Shown: positions 9,636 through 16,813 of the stretch, piece after piece
Layout: each line of letters opens with the position of its first letter
Numbering within the stretch: the first letter of the stretch is position 1
Assembly: GCF_007830455.1 (NCBI RefSeq)
Contig: NZ_VLLB01000009.1
Coordinates: 140,732-204,731, forward strand
Origin: Pseudoduganella lurida
GTDB taxonomy: Bacteria > Pseudomonadota > Gammaproteobacteria > Burkholderiales > Burkholderiaceae_D
Direction of reading: 5' to 3'
DNA: 64,000 nt
Made by a program: the position numbers and the translations under genes
Notes under the pieces: model-generated
What the model saw: the letters and a program-made list of their open reading frames with translations, nothing else
The model's database searches: none
What the model was told of the DNA's origin: nothing

Positions 9636-10285
9636 GCCTGCAGATCGAGCTGGCCGGCGAGCAGGTGCTGCTGCTGCCGCAGAAGGCGCTGTACTGGCCA
9701 CGGGCGCGCATGCTGGTGATCGCCGACATCCACTTCGGCAAGGCAGCCTCGTTCCGCGCGCTGGGCGTGCCGGTGCCGCGCGGGACGACGACCGAAAACC
9801 TGCTGGGCCTCGATGCGCTGCTGGCCGCGCACGATATCGGCCACATCCTGTTCCTGGGCGACTTCCTGCATGCCCGTGCCGCCCACGCCAGCGCGACGGT
9901 GCAAACGATGCTGGCCTGGCGCGCACGCCATCCCGACCTGGTGCTGACGCTGGTGCGGGGCAACCACGACCGGCACGCCGGCGACCCCTCGCGGCTGCTG
10001 CGCATCGACATGGTGGACGAGCCGTGGACCTTCGGGCCGTTTGCCTTCTGCCACCATCCCGACCTGCCGCTGGAGGCCGACGCGGGGTATGCACTGGCGG
10101 GACACGTACACCCGGTCTGCCGGATCGCCGGCCGGCGCGAATCGCTGCGGCTGCCATGTTTCGTGGTGGGGCCGGGGCGCGCCATCCTGCCCTCGTTCGG
10201 TTCGTTCACGGGCGGGCATGTCGTGGAACCCGCTGCCGGCGAACGCTTTTACCTGGCGGTGGAAGACACGATTTTCGCGCTGTAG
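9632..10285 (+). CDS. pdeM: Ligase-associated metallophosphoesterase/endonuclease PdeM
   Basis: This 217-residue calcineurin-like phosphoesterase carries the dimetal motifs ADIHFGK, GDFLHAR, RGNHDRH and AGHVHP in the expected order. Members of this family are Mn-dependent nucleases/phosphodiesterases encoded beside Lhr-core, the MBL exonuclease and an ATP-dependent ligase. All four are present here as 4287-10285 with ATGA-type overlaps. The cellular lesion handled by the set is not established. The downstream 244 bp contain no gene but hold a promoter-like palindrome. Confidence 0.88.
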   Translation: MSLQIELAGEQVLLLPQKALYWPRARMLVIADIHFGKAASFRALGVPVPRGTTTENLLGLDALLAAHDIGHILFLGDFLHARAAHASATVQTMLAWRARHPDLVLTLVRGNHDRHAGDPSRLLRIDMVDEPWTFGPFAFCHHPDLPLEADAGYALAGHVHPVCRIAGRRESLRLPCFVVGPGRAILPSFGSFTGGHVVEPAAGERFYLAVEDTIFAL

Positions 10286-10333
10286 CGGTGTTTGGTATCT
10301 ATGGGTTACAAACTTATCGAAACCTTCTGCTGA

Positions 10334-10375
10334 GTAGGCTTTATCCTACACTCGCACATGTAGACGTCCTATATT
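10334..10375 (+). promoter_or_regulatory. Putative activator palindrome and -10 element upstream of the KGG stress gene
   Basis: GTAGGCTTTATCCTAC (10334-10349) is followed by TATATT at 10370-10375, giving the same geometry as the site upstream of recQ. The predicted start near 10382 would leave a leader of about 148 nt before the gene at 10530. The leader contains a CGATC ... GATCG inverted repeat around 10417-10437. Confidence 0.45.
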
Positions 10376-10529
10376 TGCTGTTCAGTGCTTCCACTACCAT
10401 GGGGGCTCCTGTTGCCCGATCGTTATAAAAAATGATCGTCGCTGGTCGGTACCGATCGGGCGCGGGTTCCCTTCCTCACCCCACACCCACGACCAGATCC
10501 CCCATTGCTTCATTTCCGGAGATATCACC

Positions 10530-10856
10530 ATGGCTTCAAATCAGGGTAACAATCAGGGTAGCAGCAAAGGTAGTCGACAAGGCGAGACGCAAGGCAACAA
10601 GCAGAGTTCCACGCGCAACCGTGGCTTTGCATCGATGGATCCGCAGCGCCAGCGCGAGATCGCATCCGAAGGTGGCCGCGCCGCGCATGCCAAGGGCACC
10701 GCGCACGAGTTCACGTCGGAAGAGGCACGCCGTGCCGGGGCCATGAGCCACAAGAACGGCAACCGCCAGAGCGCCGCGCGCGCCGCCAGCCAGGAAGGCA
10801 GCCAGGACAACCAGGCCAGCCCGTCCGACAGCCGCACGGACAACCGTCAGGGCTGA
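10530..10856 (+). CDS. Small hydrophilic KGG-motif stress protein
   Basis: This 108-residue, highly polar and Gly/Gln/Arg-rich protein has no hydrophobic segment. The middle holds two copies of the stress-protein KGG-like pattern: EGGRAAHAKGTAHEF, then EEARRAGAMSHKNG (about residues 48-72). The N-terminus has NQG-type repeats and the C-terminus a Ser/Asp/Gln tail. Proteins with this motif (GsiB, Con-10 and YciG-like) are hydrophilins induced in stationary phase or by stress. GGAG precedes the ATG by about 8 bases. It is followed 29 bp later by another small hydrophilic gene that shares a terminator. The function in this organism is unproven. Confidence 0.82.
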   Translation: MASNQGNNQGSSKGSRQGETQGNKQSSTRNRGFASMDPQRQREIASEGGRAAHAKGTAHEFTSEEARRAGAMSHKNGNRQSAARAASQEGSQDNQASPSDSRTDNRQG

Positions 10857-10885
10857 TCCCGCAGGTCCAGGCACAGGAGATACCC

Positions 10886-11143
10886 ATGACTCCACCTGAC
10901 AACTCCCGCAAGAACACCAACCGCGATGACACCTTCGTCCTGGTGGACACCGAGCATCCCGGCATCGGCAATGTCGATCTGCCGGAGACCGAAGTGCGCC
11001 GCATGGACAAGCCGATTCCCGGCAGCCGCCAGAGCGCCGATCCTGGTTCACGCCAGAGCGGCGGCGACGCCTCCCGCCAGGGTGGCGACCCGCCCGGCAC
11101 CGGGGGCGGCGCTCCCGGACCGGAAGCGAGTTCCGGCGTCTGA
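10886..11143 (+). CDS. Small hydrophilic protein of unknown function
   Basis: This 85-residue protein has no recognisable domain. The first half contains a DDTFVLVDTEHPG stretch and is acidic; the second half is a disordered Gly/Ser/Pro/Gln region with a repeated GSRQS motif. AGGAGA lies six bases upstream of the ATG. It follows the KGG-motif gene by 29 bp and ends just before a strong terminator, so the two probably form one stress-responsive transcript (inference from position and composition). Confidence 0.6.
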   Translation: MTPPDNSRKNTNRDDTFVLVDTEHPGIGNVDLPETEVRRMDKPIPGSRQSADPGSRQSGGDASRQGGDPPGTGGGAPGPEASSGV

Positions 11144-11146
11144 CGC

Positions 11147-11172
11147 AAAACCCCGGCGCGCCGGGGTTTTTT
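11147..11172 (+). terminator. Strong intrinsic terminator
   Basis: The hairpin CCCCGGCG/CGCCGGGG is flanked by AAAA and TTTTTT, so it can act in both directions. It follows the small hydrophilic gene by four bases. Confidence 0.9.
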
Positions 11173-11190
11173 GCATTCCACTACAGCCGA

Positions 11191-11251
11191 GCCCGTGTCA
11201 CGGTGCCAGGCACCAGGACACGTGTCACGGTGCCTGGCACCAGGACACGGG
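11191..11251. repeat. Tandem pair of GTGTC...GACAC palindromes (family A)
   Basis: Two 27-bp imperfect palindromes (11195-11221 and 11222-11248) abut each other. Both are built as GTGTC-N-GGTGCC-N-GGCACC-N-GACAC. The outer bases GCCC ... GGGC make the whole 61-bp block a larger inverted repeat. Related copies occur at 18761-18907, 29688-29845 and 51671-51763. Confidence 0.9.
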
Positions 11252-11272
11252 CAAATATCAGTGCCTCAGCGA

Positions 11273-11770
11273 TTAGTGTCCCAGCGTCTTGTGCTCGCCC
11301 ACGTGTTCCGGGCGCTTGCCGGTGATGGCCGCCTTGGCCATCGCGAACAGCGAGACCATCTTGCTGTTGCCGGTGTCCCAGTATTCGGCGCCGTCGATCG
11401 ACACCTTCAGCAGCGCCAGGTGCGGATCGTCCAGGCCCTGCGGGAACCAGGTCTTCACGGCCGGCTTCCACAGTTCTTCGGCCTTGGCGCGGTCGCGCAG
11501 CAGGGCGGCGCGGCCCGCCACCGACACGTACAGGTGGTCGTCGACATCGGCATAGCTGACATTGACGGACGGCTCGCGCGCCAGTTCGTGCGTGAACGCT
11601 TCCTGGTCGGAAACGAAGAACCACAGATTGCCTTCGTCGTCGAGCTGCTGGCTTGTCATCGGACGGCTGGTCAGCTGGCCGGTGGCCTCGCGAACGGTGA
11701 ACATGCCGAACTTCACATCCTTGATCTTGTCGCGCAGATCGGCCAATTCTTCCCGGGTAAACAGTGCCAT
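11273..11770 (-). CDS. Pyridoxamine 5'-phosphate oxidase-like (general stress FMN-binding split-barrel) protein
   Basis: This 165-residue protein belongs to the PNPOx-like split-barrel family found in general stress protein 26 homologues. Visible blocks are FGMFTVREATGQLTSRPM (barrel entry), NLWFFVSDQEAF, VNVSYADVDDHLYVSVAGRA and the C-terminal GAEYWDTGNSKMV. Such proteins bind FMN or another flavin/deazaflavin and often have redox roles; the substrate cannot be read from sequence. The ATG at 11770 follows a GAGAGGA ribosome-binding site. It is convergent with the stress genes at 10530-11143 and divergent from the iron-linked operon starting at 11981. Confidence 0.87.
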   Translation of the reverse strand: MALFTREELADLRDKIKDVKFGMFTVREATGQLTSRPMTSQQLDDEGNLWFFVSDQEAFTHELAREPSVNVSYADVDDHLYVSVAGRAALLRDRAKAEELWKPAVKTWFPQGLDDPHLALLKVSIDGAEYWDTGNSKMVSLFAMAKAAITGKRPEHVGEHKTLGH

Positions 11771-11930
11771 GGTGTTCCTCTCGATATTGTCCTGAACAGG
11801 GTCACAGTGTAGGACAGCCTCGGGAGACACTCTGTACGCCAGCGTACGCGTCATAAATACAACATTGCCAGGATGGATGCCTCCCGATGGTTTCGTTTGT
11901 AACAGCAGAGGGATGGCACGTTGACTTAGG

Positions 11931-11952
11931 TAATGATAATCATTATCATTTA
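11931..11952 (+). promoter_or_regulatory. Fur box upstream of the PepSY/ApbE operon
   Basis: TAATGATAATCATTATCATT is a near-perfect inverted repeat matching the classical Fur consensus GATAATGATAATCATTATC. It lies about 30 bp before the first gene of the operon, the expected position for iron-dependent repression. Confidence 0.9.
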
Positions 11953-11980
11953 AGGATCTGTTAAGAATAAGAAGACGATC

Positions 11981-12631
11981 TTGAGCGACAAGGACAAAGA
12001 GGCCGCGGTACGGGGCGCCGGGCGGGCCGTCTGGCTGAAGCAGCTGCACCAGTGGCACTGGATCAGCTCGGCGTTCTGCCTGCTGAGCATGTTCCTGTTC
12101 AGCGTCACCGGCATCACGCTGAACCACGCGTCGCAGATCGAGGCGAAGCCCACCATCGTGCGCCAGCAGGCGGTGGCGCCGGCGGCGCTGGTGGCACAGC
12201 TGAAGGCGTTTGCGGAAGAACACGATGGCGACAAGGCACCGCTGCCGGCCGCCGGCGAGCGCTGGCTGCTGGACACCTGGTCGCTGAAGGCCGGCGGGCG
12301 CGAGGCGGAATGGGCGGCCGACGAGGTCTACCTGCCGCTGCCGAAAGCGGGCGGCGATGCCTGGGTACGCATCGGCCTGGACGACGGCGCGGCCGAATTC
12401 GAGAATACCGATCGGGGCTGGATCTCCTGGCTGAACGACGTGCACAAGGGCCGCAACACGGGCACCGCGTGGAACTGGTTCATCGACCTCTTTGCCGTGC
12501 TGTGCCTGGTGTTCTGCATCACCGGCCTGCTGATCCTGAAATTCCATGCGGCCAACCGGCCGTTCACCTGGCCGATGGTCGGCCTGGGCATGCTGATTCC
12601 GTTTGTCATTGCACTGCTGTTCATCCACTAA
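11981..12631 (+). CDS. PepSY-associated transmembrane protein of a Fur-linked redox operon
   Basis: This 216-residue inner-membrane protein has three hydrophobic segments. The first is near residues 26-48 (HWISSAFCLLSMFLFSVTGITL), and two more are near the C-terminus. A soluble periplasmic PepSY-like region lies between them, and His residues occur in the N-terminal WLKQLHQWH segment. PepSY_TM proteins of this type are associated with ferric-siderophore reduction and haem-linked electron transfer. The frame starts with TTG at 11981, preceded by AAGAAGA; no in-frame ATG occurs before the first helix. It is the first gene after the Fur box and is followed 12 bp later by the DUF2271 gene. Confidence 0.82.
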   Translation: MSDKDKEAAVRGAGRAVWLKQLHQWHWISSAFCLLSMFLFSVTGITLNHASQIEAKPTIVRQQAVAPAALVAQLKAFAEEHDGDKAPLPAAGERWLLDTWSLKAGGREAEWAADEVYLPLPKAGGDAWVRIGLDDGAAEFENTDRGWISWLNDVHKGRNTGTAWNWFIDLFAVLCLVFCITGLLILKFHAANRPFTWPMVGLGMLIPFVIALLFIH

Positions 12632-12643
12632 AAAGGCATATCC

Positions 12644-13159
12644 ATGAAATTACGCTACTCCATCGCGCTGGCCCTTCCGCTGGCCGGCGCGCAGGCGATG
12701 GCGGCCGACCTGGCCCTGAAACTCGAGATCCCGCAGCTCAACGTGGCCGAGTACCACAAGCCCTACATCGCCGCCTGGCTGGAAAACGGCGACCAGAAGG
12801 TCGTCACCAACCTGGCCGTGCTGTACGACATGAAGAAGCGCGACAATGCCGGCACCAAGTGGCTGAAGGACATGCGCCAGTGGTGGCGCAAGAGCGGGCG
12901 CGACGTGGCGATGCCGCTCGATGGCGTCAGCGGCGCGACCCGCGCACCGGGCGACCACACGCTGACGTTCCCGGTGGCGAAGGATGCGCTGAACAAGCTG
13001 CCGGCCGGCCAGTACACGGTGGTGGTGGAAGTGGCCCGCGAGGCCGGCGGCCGCGAACTGGTCAAGGTGCCCGTCACCTGGCCCGTGAAAGGCACGCAGG
13101 AGTTCTCCGCCAAGGGCAAGGAAGAACTGGGCAATGTCGTCGTGACGGTCAAATCGTGA
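12644..13159 (+). CDS. Secreted DUF2271 protein with a flavinylation motif
   Basis: This 171-residue protein has a signal peptide (MKLRYSIALALPLAGAQAMAA). The body contains the DUF2271 pattern (KPYIAAWLEN ... LYDMKKR ... WLKDMRQWWRKSG). Residues 93-99 read DGVSGAT, matching the Dxx(S/T)GA(S/T) motif to which ApbE attaches FMN through the last Ser/Thr (here Thr99, bases 12938-12940). The ApbE gene sits in the same operon. A role as a periplasmic FMN-carrying electron shuttle follows from that motif and context but was not tested. The final residues form an immunoglobulin-like strand set typical of DUF2271. Confidence 0.85.
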   Translation: MKLRYSIALALPLAGAQAMAADLALKLEIPQLNVAEYHKPYIAAWLENGDQKVVTNLAVLYDMKKRDNAGTKWLKDMRQWWRKSGRDVAMPLDGVSGATRAPGDHTLTFPVAKDALNKLPAGQYTVVVEVAREAGGRELVKVPVTWPVKGTQEFSAKGKEELGNVVVTVKS

Positions 13160-13167
13160 GGATGAAA

Positions 13168-14055
13168 ATGATGACACTGCCGATGACACTCCCCAAAGCT
13201 CTGGTGGCCCTGGCTCTGGCCGGCGCCGCCTTTGGCGCGCAGGCGCACAAGCCGTGGATCCTGCCGTCGTCCACCGTCGTGGAGGCGAAGGAAGCCTGGG
13301 TCACCGTGGACGCCGCCGTCTCCGAAGGCCTGTTCGACATCGACCACGTGCCGCTGCGCCTGGATGGCCTGACCATCACGGGGCCGGACGGCGCCAGCGT
13401 CACGCCGGAAAACGTCTCGAACGGCAAGCTGCGCAACACCTTCGACGTGAAGATGGCCAGGTCCGGCACCTACCGCATCGCGCTGGTGAACCAGAACGTG
13501 ATGGCCAGCTACAAGGCCGGCGGCGAGACGAAGCGCTTCCGCGGCACCGAGGAAACGTTCAGGAAGGAAGTGCCGGCCAATGCCGAGGAACTGCGCGTGA
13601 CGCGCACCACCTCGCGCCTGGAGACGTTCGTCACTGCCAACGAACCGGATACCGCCGTGCTGAAGCCGACCGGCACCGGCCTGGAACTGGTGCCCGTCAC
13701 GCACCCCAACGAGCTGCGCGCGGGCGAGAAAGCCACCTGGCGCTTCCTGCTCGACGGCCAGCCGGCCGCCAACCTGCCGTTCAGCCTGATCCCGGGCGGC
13801 GTGCGCTACCGCGGCACGCTGAACGAGACGCGCCAGAGCACGGATGCCAAGGGCGAGATCACGTTCACGATCCCGGCCGCCGGCATGTATCTCGTCTCCG
13901 CGGCCTGGCCGGTGCAGGCGCGGGGCGAGGGCGCGGGTCCTGGCGGTCCGGGTGCACAGGGCGGGCAGGGGCAGGCACGTCCGGCCGGCCAGCCGCCCCA
14001 GCAGCCGGCGCGCCGCGTGACCTACGCGGCCACGGTGGAAGTGCTGCCCGAGTAA
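13168..14055 (+). CDS. Periplasmic DUF4198 protein
   Basis: This protein of about 295 residues has a signal peptide ending AFGAQA and then HKPWILPSSTVV, the typical N-terminus of DUF4198 (nickel/cobalt-transport-associated) proteins. Two beta-sandwich halves follow, and a Gly/Gln/Pro-rich linker near residues 250-280 precedes the last strand. The family is thought to act outside the cytoplasm, often with PepSY/DUF2271/ApbE genes or metal transporters; its ligand is unknown. ATG 13168 was preferred because GTGAGG lies six bases upstream; ATG 13162 and 13171 are also in frame. The stop TAA overlaps the ATG of apbE (TAATG). Confidence 0.8.
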   Translation: MMTLPMTLPKALVALALAGAAFGAQAHKPWILPSSTVVEAKEAWVTVDAAVSEGLFDIDHVPLRLDGLTITGPDGASVTPENVSNGKLRNTFDVKMARSGTYRIALVNQNVMASYKAGGETKRFRGTEETFRKEVPANAEELRVTRTTSRLETFVTANEPDTAVLKPTGTGLELVPVTHPNELRAGEKATWRFLLDGQPAANLPFSLIPGGVRYRGTLNETRQSTDAKGEITFTIPAAGMYLVSAAWPVQARGEGAGPGGPGAQGGQGQARPAGQPPQQPARRVTYAATVEVLPE

Positions 14056-15053
14056 TGCGCCGGGTCCTGCTGCCGCACCGGATCTCGCCTGCAGCGCCGC
14101 CCGCCGGGGCGGTCGTGCGCGACTACGGCGGCGCCAGCATGGGCACGAGCTGGTCGGTGCGCGTCGCCCAGGCGGCGGCGGGCCCCGACCTGCAGCCGGG
14201 CTTGCAGGCACAGCTCGATGACGTGGTGGCGCAGATGAGCCACTGGGAAGCCGGTTCGGACCTGGGCCGCTTCAACCGCGCGCCGGCCGGCACCTGGCAG
14301 GCATTGCCGCCGGCCTTCTACGCCGTGCTGGCCTACGCGCTGGAGGTGTGCCGCGATAGTGCAGGCGCCTGCGATCCCTGTGCCGGCGCGCTCGTCAACC
14401 TGTGGGGCTTCGGCCCCGTCAATCGCCACGACGCGCCGGGGTTCGTGCCGCCTTCGCCGGAACAGGCGCACGCGGCGCTGCCGGTCGCGCGCGTCAAACT
14501 CGACCAGGCCAGCCGCAGCGCCCTGCAGCCGGGCGGCGTGCAGCTGGACCTGTCCGCCGTCGCCAAAGGGTACGGCGTCGATTGCCTGGCGCGCTGGCTG
14601 GAAGGGCAGGGGCTGCAGCACTATGTCGTGGAAGTGGGGGGTGAATTGCGCGGTGCCGGTATCAAGCCGGATCACCAGCCATGGTGGGTGGCGCTGGAGC
14701 AGCCCGGCGAGGCAGGGGATGACGGCGGCATCGTGCTGGCGCTGCATGGGCTGGCCGTCGCCACGTCCGGCGACTACCGCCGTTATTTCGAGGATGGCGC
14801 GCGCCGCTATCCGCACACGATCGATCCCCGTTCCGGCCAGCCGATCGCCAATGGGCTGGCCTCCGTCACCGTCGTCGCGGAGAGCTGCATGGCCTGCGAT
14901 GCGTGGTCCACCGCGCTGACGGTGCTGGGCCCCGAGGCGGGCCTGGCGCTGGCCGAGCGGCGCGGCATGGCGGCCCGCTTCGTCGAACGCACGACTGGCG
15001 GGCTGCGTGAACATCTGAGTGCGCCGATGCGGGCGATGCTCGACGCGGCATGA
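14055..15053 (+). CDS. apbE: FAD:protein FMN transferase ApbE
   Basis: ApbE transfers FMN from FAD to Ser/Thr in Dxx(S/T)GA(S/T) motifs of secreted or membrane redox proteins. The 332-residue protein shows YGGASMGTSWSVRV near the N-terminus, the DLSAVAKGYGVD block that binds Mg/FAD, VEVGGELRGAG, ATSGDYRRYF, and HTIDPRSGQP with CMACDAWSTAL near the C-terminus. No lipobox and no clear signal peptide are visible, so it may act before export or carry an unusual leader. The only obvious acceptor motif nearby is in the DUF2271 protein two genes upstream. Translation is coupled to the DUF4198 gene. Confidence 0.92.
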   Translation: MRRVLLPHRISPAAPPAGAVVRDYGGASMGTSWSVRVAQAAAGPDLQPGLQAQLDDVVAQMSHWEAGSDLGRFNRAPAGTWQALPPAFYAVLAYALEVCRDSAGACDPCAGALVNLWGFGPVNRHDAPGFVPPSPEQAHAALPVARVKLDQASRSALQPGGVQLDLSAVAKGYGVDCLARWLEGQGLQHYVVEVGGELRGAGIKPDHQPWWVALEQPGEAGDDGGIVLALHGLAVATSGDYRRYFEDGARRYPHTIDPRSGQPIANGLASVTVVAESCMACDAWSTALTVLGPEAGLALAERRGMAARFVERTTGGLREHLSAPMRAMLDAA

Positions 15054-15075
15054 ACATCCTGAACGAACCTCACTC

Positions 15076-16572
15076 ATGATCGTTACCAATGAGCTGGGCC
15101 GGCTGGCGCTGGCAGGCGCCTGCTGCGTTGCCTACGGTGCCATCTGCCTGATCCCGTGGCGGCACTGGCGGCACCGGCGCGCCAATGCCGGCGCGGTGGC
15201 GGCGGGCGGCTGGATCGTGGCCTACGCCAGCCAGACCGGCATCGGCGAGGAGCTGGCGCAGCAGACCGCCGCCACCTTGCGGCTGGCCGGCATCGCCGTG
15301 CGCCTGTGCGAACTGTCCGACTTGGATGCGGCGGCCCTGCAGGGCGCCGAGCGCGCGCTGTTCATCGCCAGCACCTATGGCGAGGGCGATGCGCCCGATG
15401 GCGGCGCCAGCTTTGCCGGCAAGCTGATGACGCGCGACCTGCCGCTGCCGCGGCTGCACTACGCCGTGCTGGCGCTGGGCGACAGCAGCTATGCCCACTT
15501 CTGCGGCTTCGGCCGCGCCCTCGATGCGTGGCTGGCGGCGCAGGGCGCGCAGCCGCTGTTCCCCCGCGTGGACGTCGACCGCGGCGCCACGGCCGATATC
15601 GCGCCCTGGCGCCAGCACCTGAGCCACATGGCCGGCACCAGCGATGCGCCGGACTGGGAAGCTCCCGCTTTCACCCCGTGGCGGCTGGCCGCGCGGCGGC
15701 TGCTCAATCCGGGCAGTGCCGGGGCACCGGTCTATCATCTTGAACTGGAGCCGGACGGGCTGGCAGACGAGGAGGTACCGGTCGGCCCCGCGCCGCGCGA
15801 AGCGGCATTCACCGAAGCGGCTTCTGTCGGTTCGGTATCGCAATCTGCGAAGTTGCGTCGATCGGCGACGGGCGAGCCGCAGGGACGAGAATCACTGCAG
15901 CCTCCTGGCCGGTTGCCGGCATGGCAGTCCGGCGACCTGGTGCAGGTGGCGCCGGCCGCCGAGCCGGACCGGCCACGCGAGTATTCGATTGCGTCAATCC
16001 CTGCCGATGGCCGCCTGCACCTGCTGGTGCGGCTGCTGCGGCATGCCGACGGCAGCACGGGCGTGGCATCGGGCTGGCTGTGCGAGCAGGCCGGAGTCGG
16101 GGGACTCGTGCCGCTGCGGCTGCGACAGCACCGCCGCTTCCGCCTGGAAGACAATGCCACGCAGCCGCTGATCTTGATCGGCAACGGCAGCGGCATTGCC
16201 GGCCTGCGCGGCCACCTCCGCGCCCGCGTGGCAGCGGGGCAGGGCCGCAACTGGCTGCTGTTCGGCGAGCGCAACCGGGCACACGATTTCCATTACGGCG
16301 AGGAGCTGGCAGCTTGGCAGCAGGAAGGCCTGCTGGCGCGCGTGGACCTGGCGTTCTCGCGCGACCAGCCCGAGCGTCTATACGTGCAGGATGTGCTGCG
16401 GCAGGCCGGCGACGAATTGCGGGCCTGGATCAATGACGGTGCCGCCGTCTATGTGTGCGGCAGCCTGGAAGGCATGGCCGGCGGCGTCGACCGCACGCTG
16501 CGGGACCTCCTGGGCGATGCCGCCGTCGACGCGCTGGCCAGCGCTGGCCGCTATCGCCGCGACGTGTACTGA
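15076..16572 (+). CDS. Membrane-anchored flavodoxin/FAD/NAD(P)H oxidoreductase (sulfite reductase flavoprotein-like)
   Basis: The 498-residue protein begins with one hydrophobic helix (LALAGACCVAYGAICLIPW). A flavodoxin domain follows with the FMN loop SQTGIGEE and the STYGEGDAPD block, then a ferredoxin-reductase-like FAD domain (RPREYSIASIPADG) and an NAD(P)H domain (LILIGNGSGIAGLRG ... VYVCGSLEGMAGGVD). This is the cytochrome P450 reductase/CysJ architecture. The membrane anchor and the operon position suggest that it feeds electrons from NAD(P)H to the PepSY/DUF2271 module in or across the inner membrane (inference). The FAD domain has an unusually long linker (about residues 240-285). 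It is the last gene of the Fur-preceded operon. Confidence 0.87.
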   Translation: MIVTNELGRLALAGACCVAYGAICLIPWRHWRHRRANAGAVAAGGWIVAYASQTGIGEELAQQTAATLRLAGIAVRLCELSDLDAAALQGAERALFIASTYGEGDAPDGGASFAGKLMTRDLPLPRLHYAVLALGDSSYAHFCGFGRALDAWLAAQGAQPLFPRVDVDRGATADIAPWRQHLSHMAGTSDAPDWEAPAFTPWRLAARRLLNPGSAGAPVYHLELEPDGLADEEVPVGPAPREAAFTEAASVGSVSQSAKLRRSATGEPQGRESLQPPGRLPAWQSGDLVQVAPAAEPDRPREYSIASIPADGRLHLLVRLLRHADGSTGVASGWLCEQAGVGGLVPLRLRQHRRFRLEDNATQPLILIGNGSGIAGLRGHLRARVAAGQGRNWLLFGERNRAHDFHYGEELAAWQQEGLLARVDLAFSRDQPERLYVQDVLRQAGDELRAWINDGAAVYVCGSLEGMAGGVDRTLRDLLGDAAVDALASAGRYRRDVY

Positions 16573-16734
16573 CGGCCGCGGGCCCTGCCGGGGCGTGCTC
16601 TGTCCGGGGGGCAGTACCGTGACAGGGCCAGGGCCACGACACCAACGAACGGCGCGTTGTCACCTCGGCCTGTGGCACCCACCGTCATGGCAATGGTTGC
16701 TGGGCCTGCATTTTCACCGGCCGTGGAGCCGCGC

Positions 16735-16762
16735 AAAAAAAAAGCCCCGGGGGAACGGGGCT
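16735..16762 (-). terminator. Intrinsic terminator of the hemP-DUF2325 operon
   Basis: Read on the minus strand, AGCCCCG and CGGGGCT form a stem followed by a run of nine T (A-run 16735-16743 on the plus strand). It lies about 50 bp beyond the DUF2325 stop codon. Confidence 0.8.
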
Positions 16763-16813
16763 GGAGAAAGGTTCCACGAGGGCGGAACCGGGAGGTAAGG
16801 GGGGCGGCCTTCG

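Noticed and set aside
11191..11251. CRISPR-like array
   Set aside because: Only two abutting palindromes, with no unique spacers and no cas genes.
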